Numbered from the stretch's first letter, positions 9,171-17,910 are shown. The stretch is 64,000 nt of DNA from Mesorhizobium japonicum MAFF 303099 (GCF_000009625.1 NC_002678.2:5488001-5552000); one strand, 5' to 3'. Program-made: numbers and translations. Notes: generated by a model not told the origin, from the sequence alone.

Positions 9171-10345
9171 TGTGGCCGTTGCCCCGATGCGACCCAGATC
9201 GGCCAACCCGCGTAGCCCTTGGGGTGGAGTGCAGCGAAAATGTGGTCCTGGAAGCCCTGCCGGAACCGTGCGATGAACTCCGGTCCGTCGCCGCGTCGGG
9301 TCGCCATCTCGCCCGCATAGACATCCGCCCAGGCCACAATGACATCGGCAAAGTCCTGCGGATCGCCGTCAAGGTTAGTGACCATGAAGGACTCCACACG
9401 TATATCTTCGAACCCGGCTTCGACCAGGTATCGCCGACTCTTGGGCCCGAGCTCGACGTCCATCTCGAAATGCCCGAATAGCTTCGCCACCTCGTTGTAG
9501 GTCCAACGAATGCTTTCGGAGCGCGGCTCTCCGAGGCAATGCGAATTCTTCTCGTTGGTAATGTAGACCCGCCCGCCTGGCTTGCATATGCGGTAGAGCT
9601 CCTTGAGGATGAGTTCAGGCCGATTGAAGATTTGAAGGGAATGCCGGCAGGTGACCAGGTCGAACTGCGCCTCGTCGAGCAGCATCTCCGACGCATCGCC
9701 ATAGGTATACTCGATGCCCCGGATATCGAACTCCTTCATCACCCGTCGAGCATAGCTGAGGCTTGACATGGAGTGGTCAAGGGCGACGATGCGCGACGGC
9801 TGGAACTCCTTCTGCACGAGCACGGCGAAATCACCGATCCCGCAGCAGATGTCGGCCATGACGATCCCGGGCCTCATGCCGTGTCGCGGCAAGATTGCGC
9901 GCTCGTGGCGCCATGTCATCTTTGTCTGTGTGCGGAGGATCGGAACGAACCCGCCTTCTTCAAGGAAGCCCTGGCCCGGATAGAATTGACTGTCATACTC
10001 CTGGACCGTGATGTTCGGTTCGATTCCGCTCAAGCGACCGAATTTTCGCGAGGTCCATCCGACCACGCTTGACGTGATGACGACGAATTTGAGATCAGGT
10101 CGAGCGCGGCAGGCATCGATGATGATCCTCGAAAAGGCGTGAAACGCAGCGCTGTTCATCTGCGTCAGGCGTCTGACATTGACATAGAGAACGCCGCGCA
10201 CACGACCGATCGCATCGCGAAGCAATGCTATGCTGGGGCCAAGCTCATCGATTGCCTGAGGCCGGACCACCCCCGATATGGAGAACTCCTGGTTGTTCGC
10301 GTCGTATTGCGCCTTGAAGCGCGGGAAAAGGTCGTACGGGCCCAA
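9167..10345 (-). CDS. STAS domain fused to a SAM-dependent methyltransferase
   Basis: This 392-residue protein has two halves. Residues about 1-115 look like a STAS/Slr1659-type domain (YVNVRRLTQMNSAAFHAFSRI, with a serine at the usual phospho-site; FVVITSSVVGW). Residues about 150-390 form a class I methyltransferase: motif I VMADICCGIGDFAVLVQ, then VALDHS, DLVTCRHSLQIF and KPGGRVYITNE. The substrate is unknown. The gene sits between a pseudo-kinase gene (2 bp gap) and the phosphatase (4-bp overlap), so the methyltransferase may be switched on and off by phosphorylation of its STAS half. That would be an unusual output for partner switching (inference). Confidence 0.85.
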   Translation of the reverse strand: MGPYDLFPRFKAQYDANNQEFSISGVVRPQAIDELGPSIALLRDAIGRVRGVLYVNVRRLTQMNSAAFHAFSRIIIDACRARPDLKFVVITSSVVGWTSRKFGRLSGIEPNITVQEYDSQFYPGQGFLEEGGFVPILRTQTKMTWRHERAILPRHGMRPGIVMADICCGIGDFAVLVQKEFQPSRIVALDHSMSSLSYARRVMKEFDIRGIEYTYGDASEMLLDEAQFDLVTCRHSLQIFNRPELILKELYRICKPGGRVYITNEKNSHCLGEPRSESIRWTYNEVAKLFGHFEMDVELGPKSRRYLVEAGFEDIRVESFMVTNLDGDPQDFADVIVAWADVYAGEMATRRGDGPEFIARFRQGFQDHIFAALHPKGYAGWPIWVASGQRPQ

Positions 10346-10347
10346 TT

Positions 10348-10944
10348 TTACAGGCCCTCAAGCGGAAGATCCACGACAAGCTTGATTGCATCGCCGTCGG
10401 CCTCCTCGACCCAGAGTGTCGCGTTGTAGTCGACAGCCAGTTCCAGGAGTACGATCTCCCGACTGGGCGCAAGATCCCCAGACACCGAGTTAAGGTATCG
10501 CTCCTTGGCCTCGAATCCTGCGACTTGCGACAGGGCCTCTTGGTAGAATTGGCGCTCCTCTGGCAGGCAAGGGAATGTCAGCTCGATCCTATCCGTGGCG
10601 CCATGGCGAGACACCCTGCATGCCAATTCGCCGTCGGCAAGGCGCGTACGAAAGGCGACTTCCAGCAGTTCGTTAAAGGCAGAGGAAAAGAGATTTGAAT
10701 GCCGGACCGAGTCTGATCTATTTTGACTGATCATCCGCGCCATGTATGTCGAAACATAATCGCAGTGTCTCCAAGCGGAGACGAAAGCCTTGATTTCCAT
10801 GTCGACCTGGATCATGGGCTCAAACGTCGGCTCGCCAGCCAGGTCATGTTGAACAGGTCCCATCGGCATATTCCCTTGTTCCGTCGATATGAGCCCTGGT
10901 GGAGCGATGACCTCCGAGATGGAAAATTTCACCGCGTCCATCAT
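10348..10944 (-). CDS. Degenerate HATPase-like protein (pseudo-kinase) of the partner-switch operon
   Basis: This 198-residue protein is the first gene of the operon. It contains VRHSNLFSSAFNELLEVAF, which aligns with the N-box region of the kinase at 6241-6801 (VRHSIGYLVNELIENAVKF), but the metal-binding asparagine is valine and no glycine-rich ATP lid was found. The middle and end (DRIELTFPC, LKLAVDYN-like strands, IKLVVDLPLEG) fit a GHKL fold. It is probably a non-catalytic relative that binds a STAS partner or regulates the true kinase. The length and position argue for a functional gene, not a decaying one. The start could be the second of the two adjacent methionines. Confidence 0.7.
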   Translation of the reverse strand: MMDAVKFSISEVIAPPGLISTEQGNMPMGPVQHDLAGEPTFEPMIQVDMEIKAFVSAWRHCDYVSTYMARMISQNRSDSVRHSNLFSSAFNELLEVAFRTRLADGELACRVSRHGATDRIELTFPCLPEERQFYQEALSQVAGFEAKERYLNSVSGDLAPSREIVLLELAVDYNATLWVEEADGDAIKLVVDLPLEGL

Positions 10945-11064
10945 GAGTCAGTCTCGCACCGACTCGAAGAATTGTGCGGTATCTGCCTCGATCGTTTCTA
11001 CAAATCTCCATTTCACCGTTAACAAAGGGTGCAAGGCGCTAGGTCGTGAACTCATAAACGCTGG

Positions 11065-11403
11065 ATGATTGAGACGCTGGAAAGCAATCACCCGTCGGCT
11101 TACAGTCTGACTATGCCGTTTGCCCGCAAATTAATTCTTCACGTTCCGGTATCGGATGAGACCTTGCTCGATGGCTTTGTTGAGCAATGTCTGAATGACG
11201 GTGTATCGCTCGTGGCCGTGGTCGGACCAGGCTGCGCGAGGGTTGAAGACATTATCGACGAGATCGTCGTCGGTGACGGAAGCGACGAGACACGCTTTAT
11301 ATCCACGACTTCTCACCCCGATGAGCCATTTGAGGATGTGTTGAACATGGCTAGGGCGTGGGAATTCGAGCGCGGCGATCCCGTCGAAGAGGTCCGGCTG
11401 TAA
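11065..11403 (+). CDS. Conserved hypothetical protein (112 aa)
   Basis: The composition and codon use look genuine: MPFARKLILHVP, then a strand/helix pattern with CLNDGVSLVAVVGPGC, FISTTSHPDEPFEDV and a C-terminal ARAWEFE. I recognise it only as a small soluble family of unknown function seen in Proteobacteria. ATG 11113 (MPFARK) may be the real start instead of 11065. The TAA stop lies at the left edge of the insertion sequence, so the last residues and the stop itself might be supplied by the element. Confidence 0.65.
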   Translation: MIETLESNHPSAYSLTMPFARKLILHVPVSDETLLDGFVEQCLNDGVSLVAVVGPGCARVEDIIDEIVVGDGSDETRFISTTSHPDEPFEDVLNMARAWEFERGDPVEEVRL

Positions 11404-11465
11404 GAGTCGTTGACCGCCCGCAATTTAGGCTTCCATACCACGCCGTTTTCTGATTCAGGCTCCAC

Positions 11466-11828
11466 ATGAGCCGATATGACCTGACTGACTTCGAATGGCG
11501 CGCGATCGAGCCGCTGTTGCCCAACAAGCCGCGAGGAGTGCCGCGCGTTGACGACCGCAGGGTGCTGAACGGCATCTTCTGGGTGCTGCGATCGGGTGCG
11601 CCATGGCGCGATCTGCCGGAGCGATACGGCCCGCGCACCACCTGCTACAATCGCTTCGTCCGATGGCGGAAAGCAGGTGTGTGGGACCGCCTCATGGATG
11701 CCATCACCAAAGCCCATGACGGCACGGTGCAGATGATCGACACCTCCATTGTTCGCGTCCATCAGCAGGGCGCGACGGCAAAAAGGGGGATCGAGATCAT
11801 TGTCTCGGTCGTTCCCGAGGCGGGCTGA
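11466..11828 (+). CDS. IS5-family transposase, first frame (OrfA)
   Basis: This 120-residue N-terminal part begins MSRYDLTDFEWRAIEPLLP, the typical DUF4096/IS427-group opening, and continues with FWVLRSGAPWRDLPERYG and the first catalytic aspartate region MIDTSIVRVHQQ. It ends in unrelated residues after an A5G5 run (11780-11789), which is the expected frameshift site. The full enzyme is made by slipping back one base there and joining OrfB. Confidence 0.85.
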   Translation: MSRYDLTDFEWRAIEPLLPNKPRGVPRVDDRRVLNGIFWVLRSGAPWRDLPERYGPRTTCYNRFVRWRKAGVWDRLMDAITKAHDGTVQMIDTSIVRVHQQGATAKRGIEIIVSVVPEAG

Positions 11829-12232
11829 CAACCAAAATCCATGCTCTTGTCGACGCCCAAGGCAGGCCGATTAAGCTGACGCTCACGGCAGGCCAGAAGA
11901 GCGACATCGCCTCCGCAGCGGACTTGATCAAGGAATTGCCGGAGGGTGCCATGCTACTCGCCGACAAGGGCTATGATGCCAACGCCTTGCGCAATGCTGT
12001 CACCGAGCGAAAGGCATGGGCCAACATTCCGCCCAAGGCCAACCGCAAGGACGCGATCTGCTTCAGTCCCTTCCTCTACAAGGCGCGCAACCTCGTCGAA
12101 CGCTTCTTCAACAAGGCCAAGCAATTCCGTCGTATCGCAACCCGATACGACAAGCTGGCTGAGAACTATCTTGCCGCCCTCAAACTCGTCGCAATCCGCA
12201 TCTGGCTACGCGGTAATGAGTCTACGTCCTAG
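11781..12232 (+). CDS. IS5-family transposase, second frame (OrfB) reached by -1 frameshift
   Basis: The -1 frame after the A5G5 run reads GDRDHCLGRSRGGLTTKIH and then LLADKGYDANALR (second catalytic aspartate) and ARNLVERFFNKAKQFRRIATRYDKL (the Y-R-E signature region, with the catalytic glutamate). It closes with RIWLRGNESTS, the usual ending of this group. The coordinates mark the part read after the shift. OrfA plus OrfB give a complete DDE transposase, so the element may still be active. Confidence 0.8.
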
Positions 12233-14007
12233 ACCGCCCGATTTGCCTCCATCGCGCGTACCACCCTCAACGGGGACCGCCTGATGAAATCGCTGGTTGC
12301 CTCGGCTCCAAGCGGCCGACCCAGGAAATTACCCTGCAGGCAATCGCAGTTCTCCTTGATCAGCCACCGTGCCTGTACCGACGTCTCGACCCCCTCGGCG
12401 GTGACGCTTATTCCCAGGCCGTGCGCCAGACTGATGATCGATCGCACGATCGTCTGGCTCTTGAGATCGGTCTCTAGGTCTGCAATGAAGTATTGGTCTA
12501 TCTTCAATGTGTCGAATGGAAAGTTCTTGAGGTAACTCAACGACGAATAGTATGTACCGAAATCGTCGAGCGAAATTCGTATTCCTAAGACATTCAGAGT
12601 ATTTAACGTGTCAATATTGTCGATCGTCTTCTCAAGAAGAACCGTCTCAGTTATCTCAAGTTCAAGTCTGTCGGCCCGGATTCCAACTGCGTCGATGACC
12701 TGGGCGACCGTGTCTGTCAGCGTGCCGCTAAGGAACTGAGCCGGCGAGAGGTTGACTGCGACTGTCAGCGAGGAAGGCCAGGTCAATGCCTGGCGACAGG
12801 CTTCCTCGAGCACCCATCGTCCAATCTGGTCCATCAGGCCGTCGGCTTCGGCGATCGGTATGAACACGCTGGGAGGAATGATTCCGACCTCGGGGTGCCG
12901 CCACCGCAACAGCGCTTCGAAACCGATCACCGACGCGGGAGGGCGAATGAGCGGCTGATACTCGAGATAAAGCTCGCCCCGCTCCAGCGCGGTTCGAAGG
13001 CTGCGCCTCAGATTCTCGCGTTGCTCGAGTAAGAGCAGCATCGAACGGTTGAATGTTCGAGCGCAGCCGCGTCCATCGGTCTTGGCTGCGTAAAGAGCAA
13101 TGTCAGCGGCTTTCATCAACTGCTCGCCATCGGTCCCGTGTTCGGGCCCGAAAGCAATTCCGATGCTCGAGCCGACGAAGACGGGGATGCCGTTGATGAC
13201 GAAGGGGGTCTTGAAGGCGTCGACCAGCGATCCGGCGAGGCGCTCAGCCTCTGCTGGCTGCTCCTTTCCCAATTGGATGACTGCGAACTCATCGCCGGCA
13301 TACCGGTATGCCGATTCGCCGTCCTGCAGCGCGTCGCGGATACGACCCGCAGCCAGCTGCAGAAGCGTGTCGCCCGCTCCATGGCCGAGCGTATCGTTGA
13401 CCGATTTGAAATCGTCAAGGTCGATCTGCAGCAGGGCGGCTTTCGGCTTTGGTTCACCGAGGGCCGCCAGTGCCTGCTGCAACTGCTCGCCGAATCGCCG
13501 CCGATTCTGCAGTCCAGTCAGCACGTCGTGCGTCGCCAGATGGAGCAGAATTCCACGCTCCTGCTCCTCCGCCGCGCTTCGCCCGCCATGCTTCCTTGAT
13601 TCGATGATCCCCACACCATTCGCGGTGCCGAAGACGAAAACGGACCGGGGCGCTTCGCCCGATGATGGCGGCAAGTCGATGCTTGCCGGAGAGCCGCCCT
13701 GGAACACCCGAAGAAATTCGTCGCGGCACCTCGCATCGAGGAAGCTCGGGTAGATCGCCCAGATGGCGGCGCCCGTCGCCACCACGCCTCCGTATACGCC
13801 TTTGAGCGTAGTTGCGTAGTGCGTCAGACAGAAGTCGCGGTCATAGAACGACAAGAGTTCGGTCGTGTTCGCCAAAAGGTCAGCGAGAAGCGCTTCGCCG
13901 GGACGCAGAGCATCGCTTGAGGGAGGCCCCCCACTCTCCGAGCCGACGCCTGATGCCTCTGGGTGCAAGAACCACCTCCATAGGCGGTGCGAATCCACGT
14001 CCCCCAA
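12229..14007 (-). CDS. GGDEF-EAL protein (c-di-GMP turnover)
   Basis: The protein has 592 residues. A PAS-like N-terminal region (about 35-140) precedes a GGDEF domain with AGDEF at 237-241, a tolerated variant of the active motif, and an EAL domain with EALLRW (364-369), TETVLLE, DDFGTYYSSL, KIDQYFI and TAEGVET. Most metal and general-base residues of the phosphodiesterase are present, so it can plausibly degrade c-di-GMP; cyclase activity is possible. No membrane segment was seen. Its TAG stop coincides with the right end of the insertion sequence. It is separated by that element from the partner-switch operon, whose SiaABC-like logic often ends in a c-di-GMP enzyme. Confidence 0.9.
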   Translation of the reverse strand: MGDVDSHRLWRWFLHPEASGVGSESGGPPSSDALRPGEALLADLLANTTELLSFYDRDFCLTHYATTLKGVYGGVVATGAAIWAIYPSFLDARCRDEFLRVFQGGSPASIDLPPSSGEAPRSVFVFGTANGVGIIESRKHGGRSAAEEQERGILLHLATHDVLTGLQNRRRFGEQLQQALAALGEPKPKAALLQIDLDDFKSVNDTLGHGAGDTLLQLAAGRIRDALQDGESAYRYAGDEFAVIQLGKEQPAEAERLAGSLVDAFKTPFVINGIPVFVGSSIGIAFGPEHGTDGEQLMKAADIALYAAKTDGRGCARTFNRSMLLLLEQRENLRRSLRTALERGELYLEYQPLIRPPASVIGFEALLRWRHPEVGIIPPSVFIPIAEADGLMDQIGRWVLEEACRQALTWPSSLTVAVNLSPAQFLSGTLTDTVAQVIDAVGIRADRLELEITETVLLEKTIDNIDTLNTLNVLGIRISLDDFGTYYSSLSYLKNFPFDTLKIDQYFIADLETDLKSQTIVRSIISLAHGLGISVTAEGVETSVQARWLIKENCDCLQGNFLGRPLGAEATSDFIRRSPLRVVRAMEANRAV

Positions 14008-14277
14008 TGTAGAAATAGCATAACTACCAGACTTGGCAAACTTTCAACTTGCAGTCTTAACAAGTGCCGATACGGCGTAATTGCAATGTATGCTCCGCTG
14101 CGGTTGGCGGTGATAACGATGAACAGTCCCAGTTCGTCAATAAATCGAAAATTGGCGGGAATTGGCTATATGATTGACGGCGTGGGTGGACGCGACACGA
14201 AATATTCTGGCCGATGAGGCGGCAAGACCCGTCGCCATGTTGAGCCCGCCCCATCTCGATCATCGCCGGTCCTGCAC

Positions 14278-15420
14278 TCAGCTTCCGAGCGCTTTGAGCC
14301 ATCCTTCAAAGGAAGAGGTCTTCTCGCGTTCAGCAAGCGAAACAGAGTGGGCGGGGCGCGGCAACACCATGGTATTGCGGCCTTCTCGGGGACTGTAACC
14401 GAATTCCTTGCTGAATGCCCGGCTGAAATTAGCCGCTGAACTAAAGCCGAAGGTCTCAGCAATATCAACAATTCGCCGGCTGTCCGCCGGATCGCTGAGC
14501 GCAACATGGGCTGCCAGAAGTCGGCGACTTTGTATGTAATGGAGAACACCACCGCTCGGTTCGAACAATTGATAGAGACGGGAGCGTGATACGCCGAGAG
14601 CCCGGCACATTGCATCCGGCGTCAGGTGAGCCGCATCCAGATTGTTTTGGACGTATCGACGCGCTCGCTCCATCAGCGCGACACTCACCAATTGTTCAGC
14701 GGTCGCAGCATGTTCCGCCGGAGGCGCGAGGCAGGCAATGATCATGCTGCGCGTTGCGTGTACGATACGGGGCAGATCTTCAGCCGTGAGACTGCGCAGT
14801 CTTGCTTCGACGCTATTGACGTAGTCGACCAAGAGGTCGGCAAAGTTGCCGGTCAGAATTGAATTGTTCTTTGCGTCGAGGGTTGACGTCGCATCAGAGA
14901 ACAAATCGCGCGGCAGATAGAGAAAGAGACTTTCCGAGTCCGTTACTCTCCCCCGAAACGGGTAGCCAAGCGATCTGATCTCCAATTTGCCTGACTGGGT
15001 CTCCGCAACGCGGCGATCGACCTCCGTCCACGACCGGCCAGTACGTGGCAAGACGATATACCAATGGTCAATCGAACTGGATCGGAGCTTGGCGGCGGAA
15101 CGTATGTAGCTATGTGCCGGCGCGCGCTGCTGAACGATCAGCATTCCACCGAGATTCCAAGCTGTGTGGGAGGCGGGAAAGCCATCGTCCGGCGATTTGT
15201 CATCCGGCAATCTGATATCGACAAGCGGCGCCATATGCACTTGCCAAGCGGCGAACTGATCGCCTGGCGCCAGTTCGAGCGTTGAAAAGGACAGAGGTTC
15301 GAGCACCGGCGCGAGCGATGGAGCGGCCTCGTCGTGGGGTTGACCTTCGCGCGGCCAACGACGCCTATCACGGTCCTGCGGCTGCCTCGCCGGGGCCTCG
15401 TCTTGCCTCTTAGTGTCCAT
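14278..15420 (-). CDS. AraC-family transcriptional regulator
   Basis: This 380-residue protein starts MDTKRQDEA. The N-terminal ligand/cupin-like region includes LELAPGDQFAAWQVHMAP (AraC_binding_2 style), and the last 100 residues form two helix-turn-helix units: LGVSRSRLYQLFEPSGGV and IVDIAETFGFSSAANFSRAF. It is a close paralogue of the regulator at 30987-32159; both share SRSRLY, GGVLHYIQ-type and RRLLAAH segments. No adjacent operon points to a clear target. The regulated genes and inducer are unknown. Confidence 0.9.
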   Translation of the reverse strand: MDTKRQDEAPARQPQDRDRRRWPREGQPHDEAAPSLAPVLEPLSFSTLELAPGDQFAAWQVHMAPLVDIRLPDDKSPDDGFPASHTAWNLGGMLIVQQRAPAHSYIRSAAKLRSSSIDHWYIVLPRTGRSWTEVDRRVAETQSGKLEIRSLGYPFRGRVTDSESLFLYLPRDLFSDATSTLDAKNNSILTGNFADLLVDYVNSVEARLRSLTAEDLPRIVHATRSMIIACLAPPAEHAATAEQLVSVALMERARRYVQNNLDAAHLTPDAMCRALGVSRSRLYQLFEPSGGVLHYIQSRRLLAAHVALSDPADSRRIVDIAETFGFSSAANFSRAFSKEFGYSPREGRNTMVLPRPAHSVSLAEREKTSSFEGWLKALGS

Positions 15421-15648
15421 CGCGTGGTGCCATATCCGAATCGGGTATGCCCATGCCCCTCTCAATCATGTGGTGTACTTCAGCCATCTGGCAAGGCGGA
15501 ACTCGATCCGACCGAAACGGCGATCACGCTGGATCGCGCCGAGAAATGCATTCCGTGATAAGTTTATGGATGCGAAGCTAACGACACTCTTCAACCCGAT
15601 GCGTATAGAATCTGGCATCGTGAATTAGTAGTTGAGGAGGCCGCAGGA

Positions 15649-15951
15649 ATGAACACAAAACTCGACAGCGAAGCTCGGCGCAAGATAATCCTTGATGGAT
15701 ACGGTAACAACGAGCCGTTGAAGGTTATTGCGGAAAGAATCGGATGCTCTCTGGCGAGTTTGAAAGTCACCGCCAGTAAACTCGGATGCACTCGAACTCC
15801 GAAGGAAGCGGCGGAATTTCGGCGTGGATTCCACGTCCCGGAAAACAAACGGCGAGATTACTACCAACTTATGATTGCTGGACAGTATAGAGCTCGTGAG
15901 TGTGCCGTGATTTTGGGGATCTTAACAGAGGAATCATCAGGTAAAAGGTAA
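15649..15951 (+). CDS. Small helix-turn-helix-like protein, unknown function
   Basis: This 100-residue protein is preceded by a strong ribosome binding site (GAGGAGG about 10 nt before ATG). The first half, with IILDGYGNNEPLKVIAERIG followed by CSLASLKVTASKLG, looks like a DNA-binding helix-turn-helix of the GcrA/sigma-like or resolvase type. The second half has RRDYYQLMIAGQYRARE and may form another helical pair. The role is unknown. The bases between it and the AraC gene probably hold both promoters. Confidence 0.7.
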   Translation: MNTKLDSEARRKIILDGYGNNEPLKVIAERIGCSLASLKVTASKLGCTRTPKEAAEFRRGFHVPENKRRDYYQLMIAGQYRARECAVILGILTEESSGKR

Positions 15952-16064
15952 CTGATTCCAATACACTGTGGACGATATTATCGCTTAAGAATTCCATCGC
16001 CTCAGCGGTTCATCAGCAAAAGCCCGCCAAAAGCAAGGGGGCAGGCCCTGAAAGGTTCGCACAG

Positions 16065-16322
16065 ATGCTGCGTCGACGTTTCAATCGCACCTGCCTGAGC
16101 CCTCACGATCTGGCTATTTGCGAACGCGTGTTCGAACAGGCCTGCTCGGATGAAAACCTCGACCCCTTGGACCCGGACGCCGAAATCTTGGCGGTGATGG
16201 TTGTGTCCATTTTTCGAAATGCTCACACCAGCGAGCGCGAACTGCTGGAGGCGGTCAGGTCTCGTCGGCAAAAGGCTCCGGGAGGCGCGTCGCATCAATT
16301 GTTCAGTCGCGACGCGCTTTAG
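16065..16322 (+). CDS. Hypothetical protein (85 aa)
   Basis: This small protein has normal codon usage and an amphipathic helical pattern (LSPHDLAICERVFEQACS, DPDAEILAVMVVSIFRNA, SERELLEAVRS). It is similar in style to short rhizobial proteins of unknown function, with no recognisable catalytic or binding motif. It lies alone between the HTH-like gene and the lipocalin-like open frame, on the same strand. Confidence 0.55.
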   Translation: MLRRRFNRTCLSPHDLAICERVFEQACSDENLDPLDPDAEILAVMVVSIFRNAHTSERELLEAVRSRRQKAPGGASHQLFSRDAL

Positions 16323-16520
16323 CCAAGGCATCGGACTTGAAGACCAGCGCGCACGAAGCCCCACCCGCAGCGCCATCCGCCTGACTGCAAGCGACGCGCC
16401 AGATCATGTTCCGGCGGAAGTCGGTTCTGCCGCTGAAACCAGTTCTCCTGCAAACGACGAAACCCCACCAGCGCGCGGATCAACCGACTGGCGGACGTCG
16501 TCAATATCCCTCGAACGGAA

Positions 16521-16913
16521 TTGTGGCCCGGCGGCACGGAACCAGCGCCTGCTAATCTGTCGGGGTCGTGGCAGGGGATATTCAGCTACCTGACCGCCAA
16601 GAAGGCTCCCGGTTGCTTCTCTGCCACCATAAGCGAATCCGATGGACGGCTTACCGGTGAAATTCATGACCAAGACGGCGCCGTGGCGGCGGTGAGACCA
16701 TCGTTCGCAACTTTAGAAGGCCGACGCGTAGGGCGCGATGTGCGTTTTTTGAAGCGTTACGTCAGCGAAGCCAAAAAATACGCTGTCATTCAGTATTTGG
16801 GCGAGATCAATGACGGCGCGACCGAAATCGCCGGGCAGTGGTTCGTGCCGGGCCACTCCTCGGGCAGTTTTACGATGACCAGGTCCAAGATCATCTCGGC
16901 GGCCGGTGCGTGA
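16521..16913 (+). CDS. Hypothetical beta-rich protein, possibly 5'-truncated
   Basis: From NLSGSWQGIFSY to the end the sequence alternates strands (FSATISESDGRLTGEI, VRFLKRYV, AVIQYLGEIND, IAGQWFVPG) like a small lipocalin-like beta-barrel. The only start in frame is TTG 16521. The frame stays open upstream to TGA 16434, and residues there (RRNPTSARINRLADVVNIP) resemble the second half of an XRE helix-turn-helix. The annotated protein may therefore be the surviving C-terminal part of a regulator fusion whose 5' end has decayed. Confidence 0.55.
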   Translation: MWPGGTEPAPANLSGSWQGIFSYLTAKKAPGCFSATISESDGRLTGEIHDQDGAVAAVRPSFATLEGRRVGRDVRFLKRYVSEAKKYAVIQYLGEINDGATEIAGQWFVPGHSSGSFTMTRSKIISAAGA

Positions 16914-17046
16914 TGGTGGAGGAGGCGAACTACTAACTCGCCAAAGCCAAATACAGATTGAACTACATTGTGCTGATCAAGATGTGTAGTCGCCATGAAT
17001 CCCCGCCTACGCCGTCGAGGGCACGATCCGGGCCTTTCTCCACAAG

Positions 17047-17808
17047 CTAGATCACCGTTTCTCCTCCATCGACAACCAGGATCTGACCCGTCATGTACGA
17101 GGACCGGTCAGACACCAGAAACAGTACTGCCTCCGCGATCTCCTCGACGGTTGCCCAACGGCCAAGCGGCACCCTTTCGCGGATGTAGGCTTCGATGGCT
17201 TCCCGGCCTCCCATCTGGGCGATGAAAGGCGCATTGAAGGGCGTGTCCACCCAACCCGGGCAAAGCGCGTTGACGCGAATGCCGAAGCGGCCATAGTCGC
17301 CGGCCATCTGCCTGGTCATCGCGATCACCGCGTGCTTGGTCGTCGTATAGGCGATCATCTCGCGGTCGTAGAGCACGCCGGAGCTCGACGACGTGTTGAG
17401 GATGACGCCGCGGCCTGCCTTCTTCATGAATGGCATGACGATACGGGCACCGAGGAAGTGAGCCCGCACATTGAGCGTCCAGGAGGTATCGAAGCCTTTC
17501 ACGCTCACTCCGAGCACGTCGCCTTCGACCTGTACGCCGGCATGATTGTGCAGGATGTCGATCCTGCCCTGAGTGTGGATGAAATCGTGAAAACCGGCTT
17601 CAAGCGCCTGGTCGTCGGTCAGGTCGAACACAAGCGCCTTTGCCCGGCCACCTGCGGCAAGAATCTGGTCGACGGTGGCGTTGGCGCCGTCGGCGCTACG
17701 ATCCGCCACGCCGACCATCGCACCCTCGCGCGCAATGATCAGCGCCGCCGCCCTGCCGATGCCGGATCCCGCGCCGGTGACGATCGCGGTCCTGTCCTTC
17801 AGGATCAT
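17047..17808 (-). CDS. SDR-family NAD(P)-dependent oxidoreductase
   Basis: This 253-residue classical short-chain dehydrogenase has the cofactor motif TGAGSGIG near residue 12, the NHAG segment, the catalytic serine in LNTSSSSG, the YTTTK pair and the C-terminal MTGQILVVDGG. It is divergent from the aminotransferase gene, with about 100 bp between the two starts that must hold both promoters. In this island it may oxidise an alcohol or amino-alcohol substrate. The specificity cannot be read from sequence. Confidence 0.9.
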   Translation of the reverse strand: MILKDRTAIVTGAGSGIGRAAALIIAREGAMVGVADRSADGANATVDQILAAGGRAKALVFDLTDDQALEAGFHDFIHTQGRIDILHNHAGVQVEGDVLGVSVKGFDTSWTLNVRAHFLGARIVMPFMKKAGRGVILNTSSSSGVLYDREMIAYTTTKHAVIAMTRQMAGDYGRFGIRVNALCPGWVDTPFNAPFIAQMGGREAIEAYIRERVPLGRWATVEEIAEAVLFLVSDRSSYMTGQILVVDGGETVI

Positions 17809-17910
17809 CCCTCTCCACCCTTTCTCGCCGGCTTGTAATCCTGCATCATCCGGCGGACGAGCCTCGCCCGCTCCGCTGCGCGCCGATCAACCTTTGAGGA
17901 CCAGACAGGC

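Larger units (their letters stand above)
11404..12232 (+). mobile_element. IS5-family (IS427-like) insertion sequence
   Basis: About 0.83 kb containing a two-frame transposase. Imperfect inverted ends are proposed: GAGTCGTTGACCGC at 11404-11417 against GCGGTAATGAGTC at 12210-12222, each flanked outward by TA. The right transposase frame runs to TAG 12230-12232, so the true right end may lie a few bases further out. A 9-bp direct repeat GACCGCCCG (11412-11420 and 12232-12240) also brackets most of it. The exact ends are uncertain by about 15 bp. The element sits between the 3' ends of two convergent genes. Confidence 0.7.

Noticed and set aside
13987..14217. Short plus-strand frame in the gap before the GGDEF-EAL gene
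   Set aside because: No ribosome binding site and no plausible protein-like pattern.
14425..14443. Fourth copy of the 19-bp element
   Set aside because: Only GAAATTAGC is shared, the other half is absent, and it lies in the HTH-coding part of the AraC gene.
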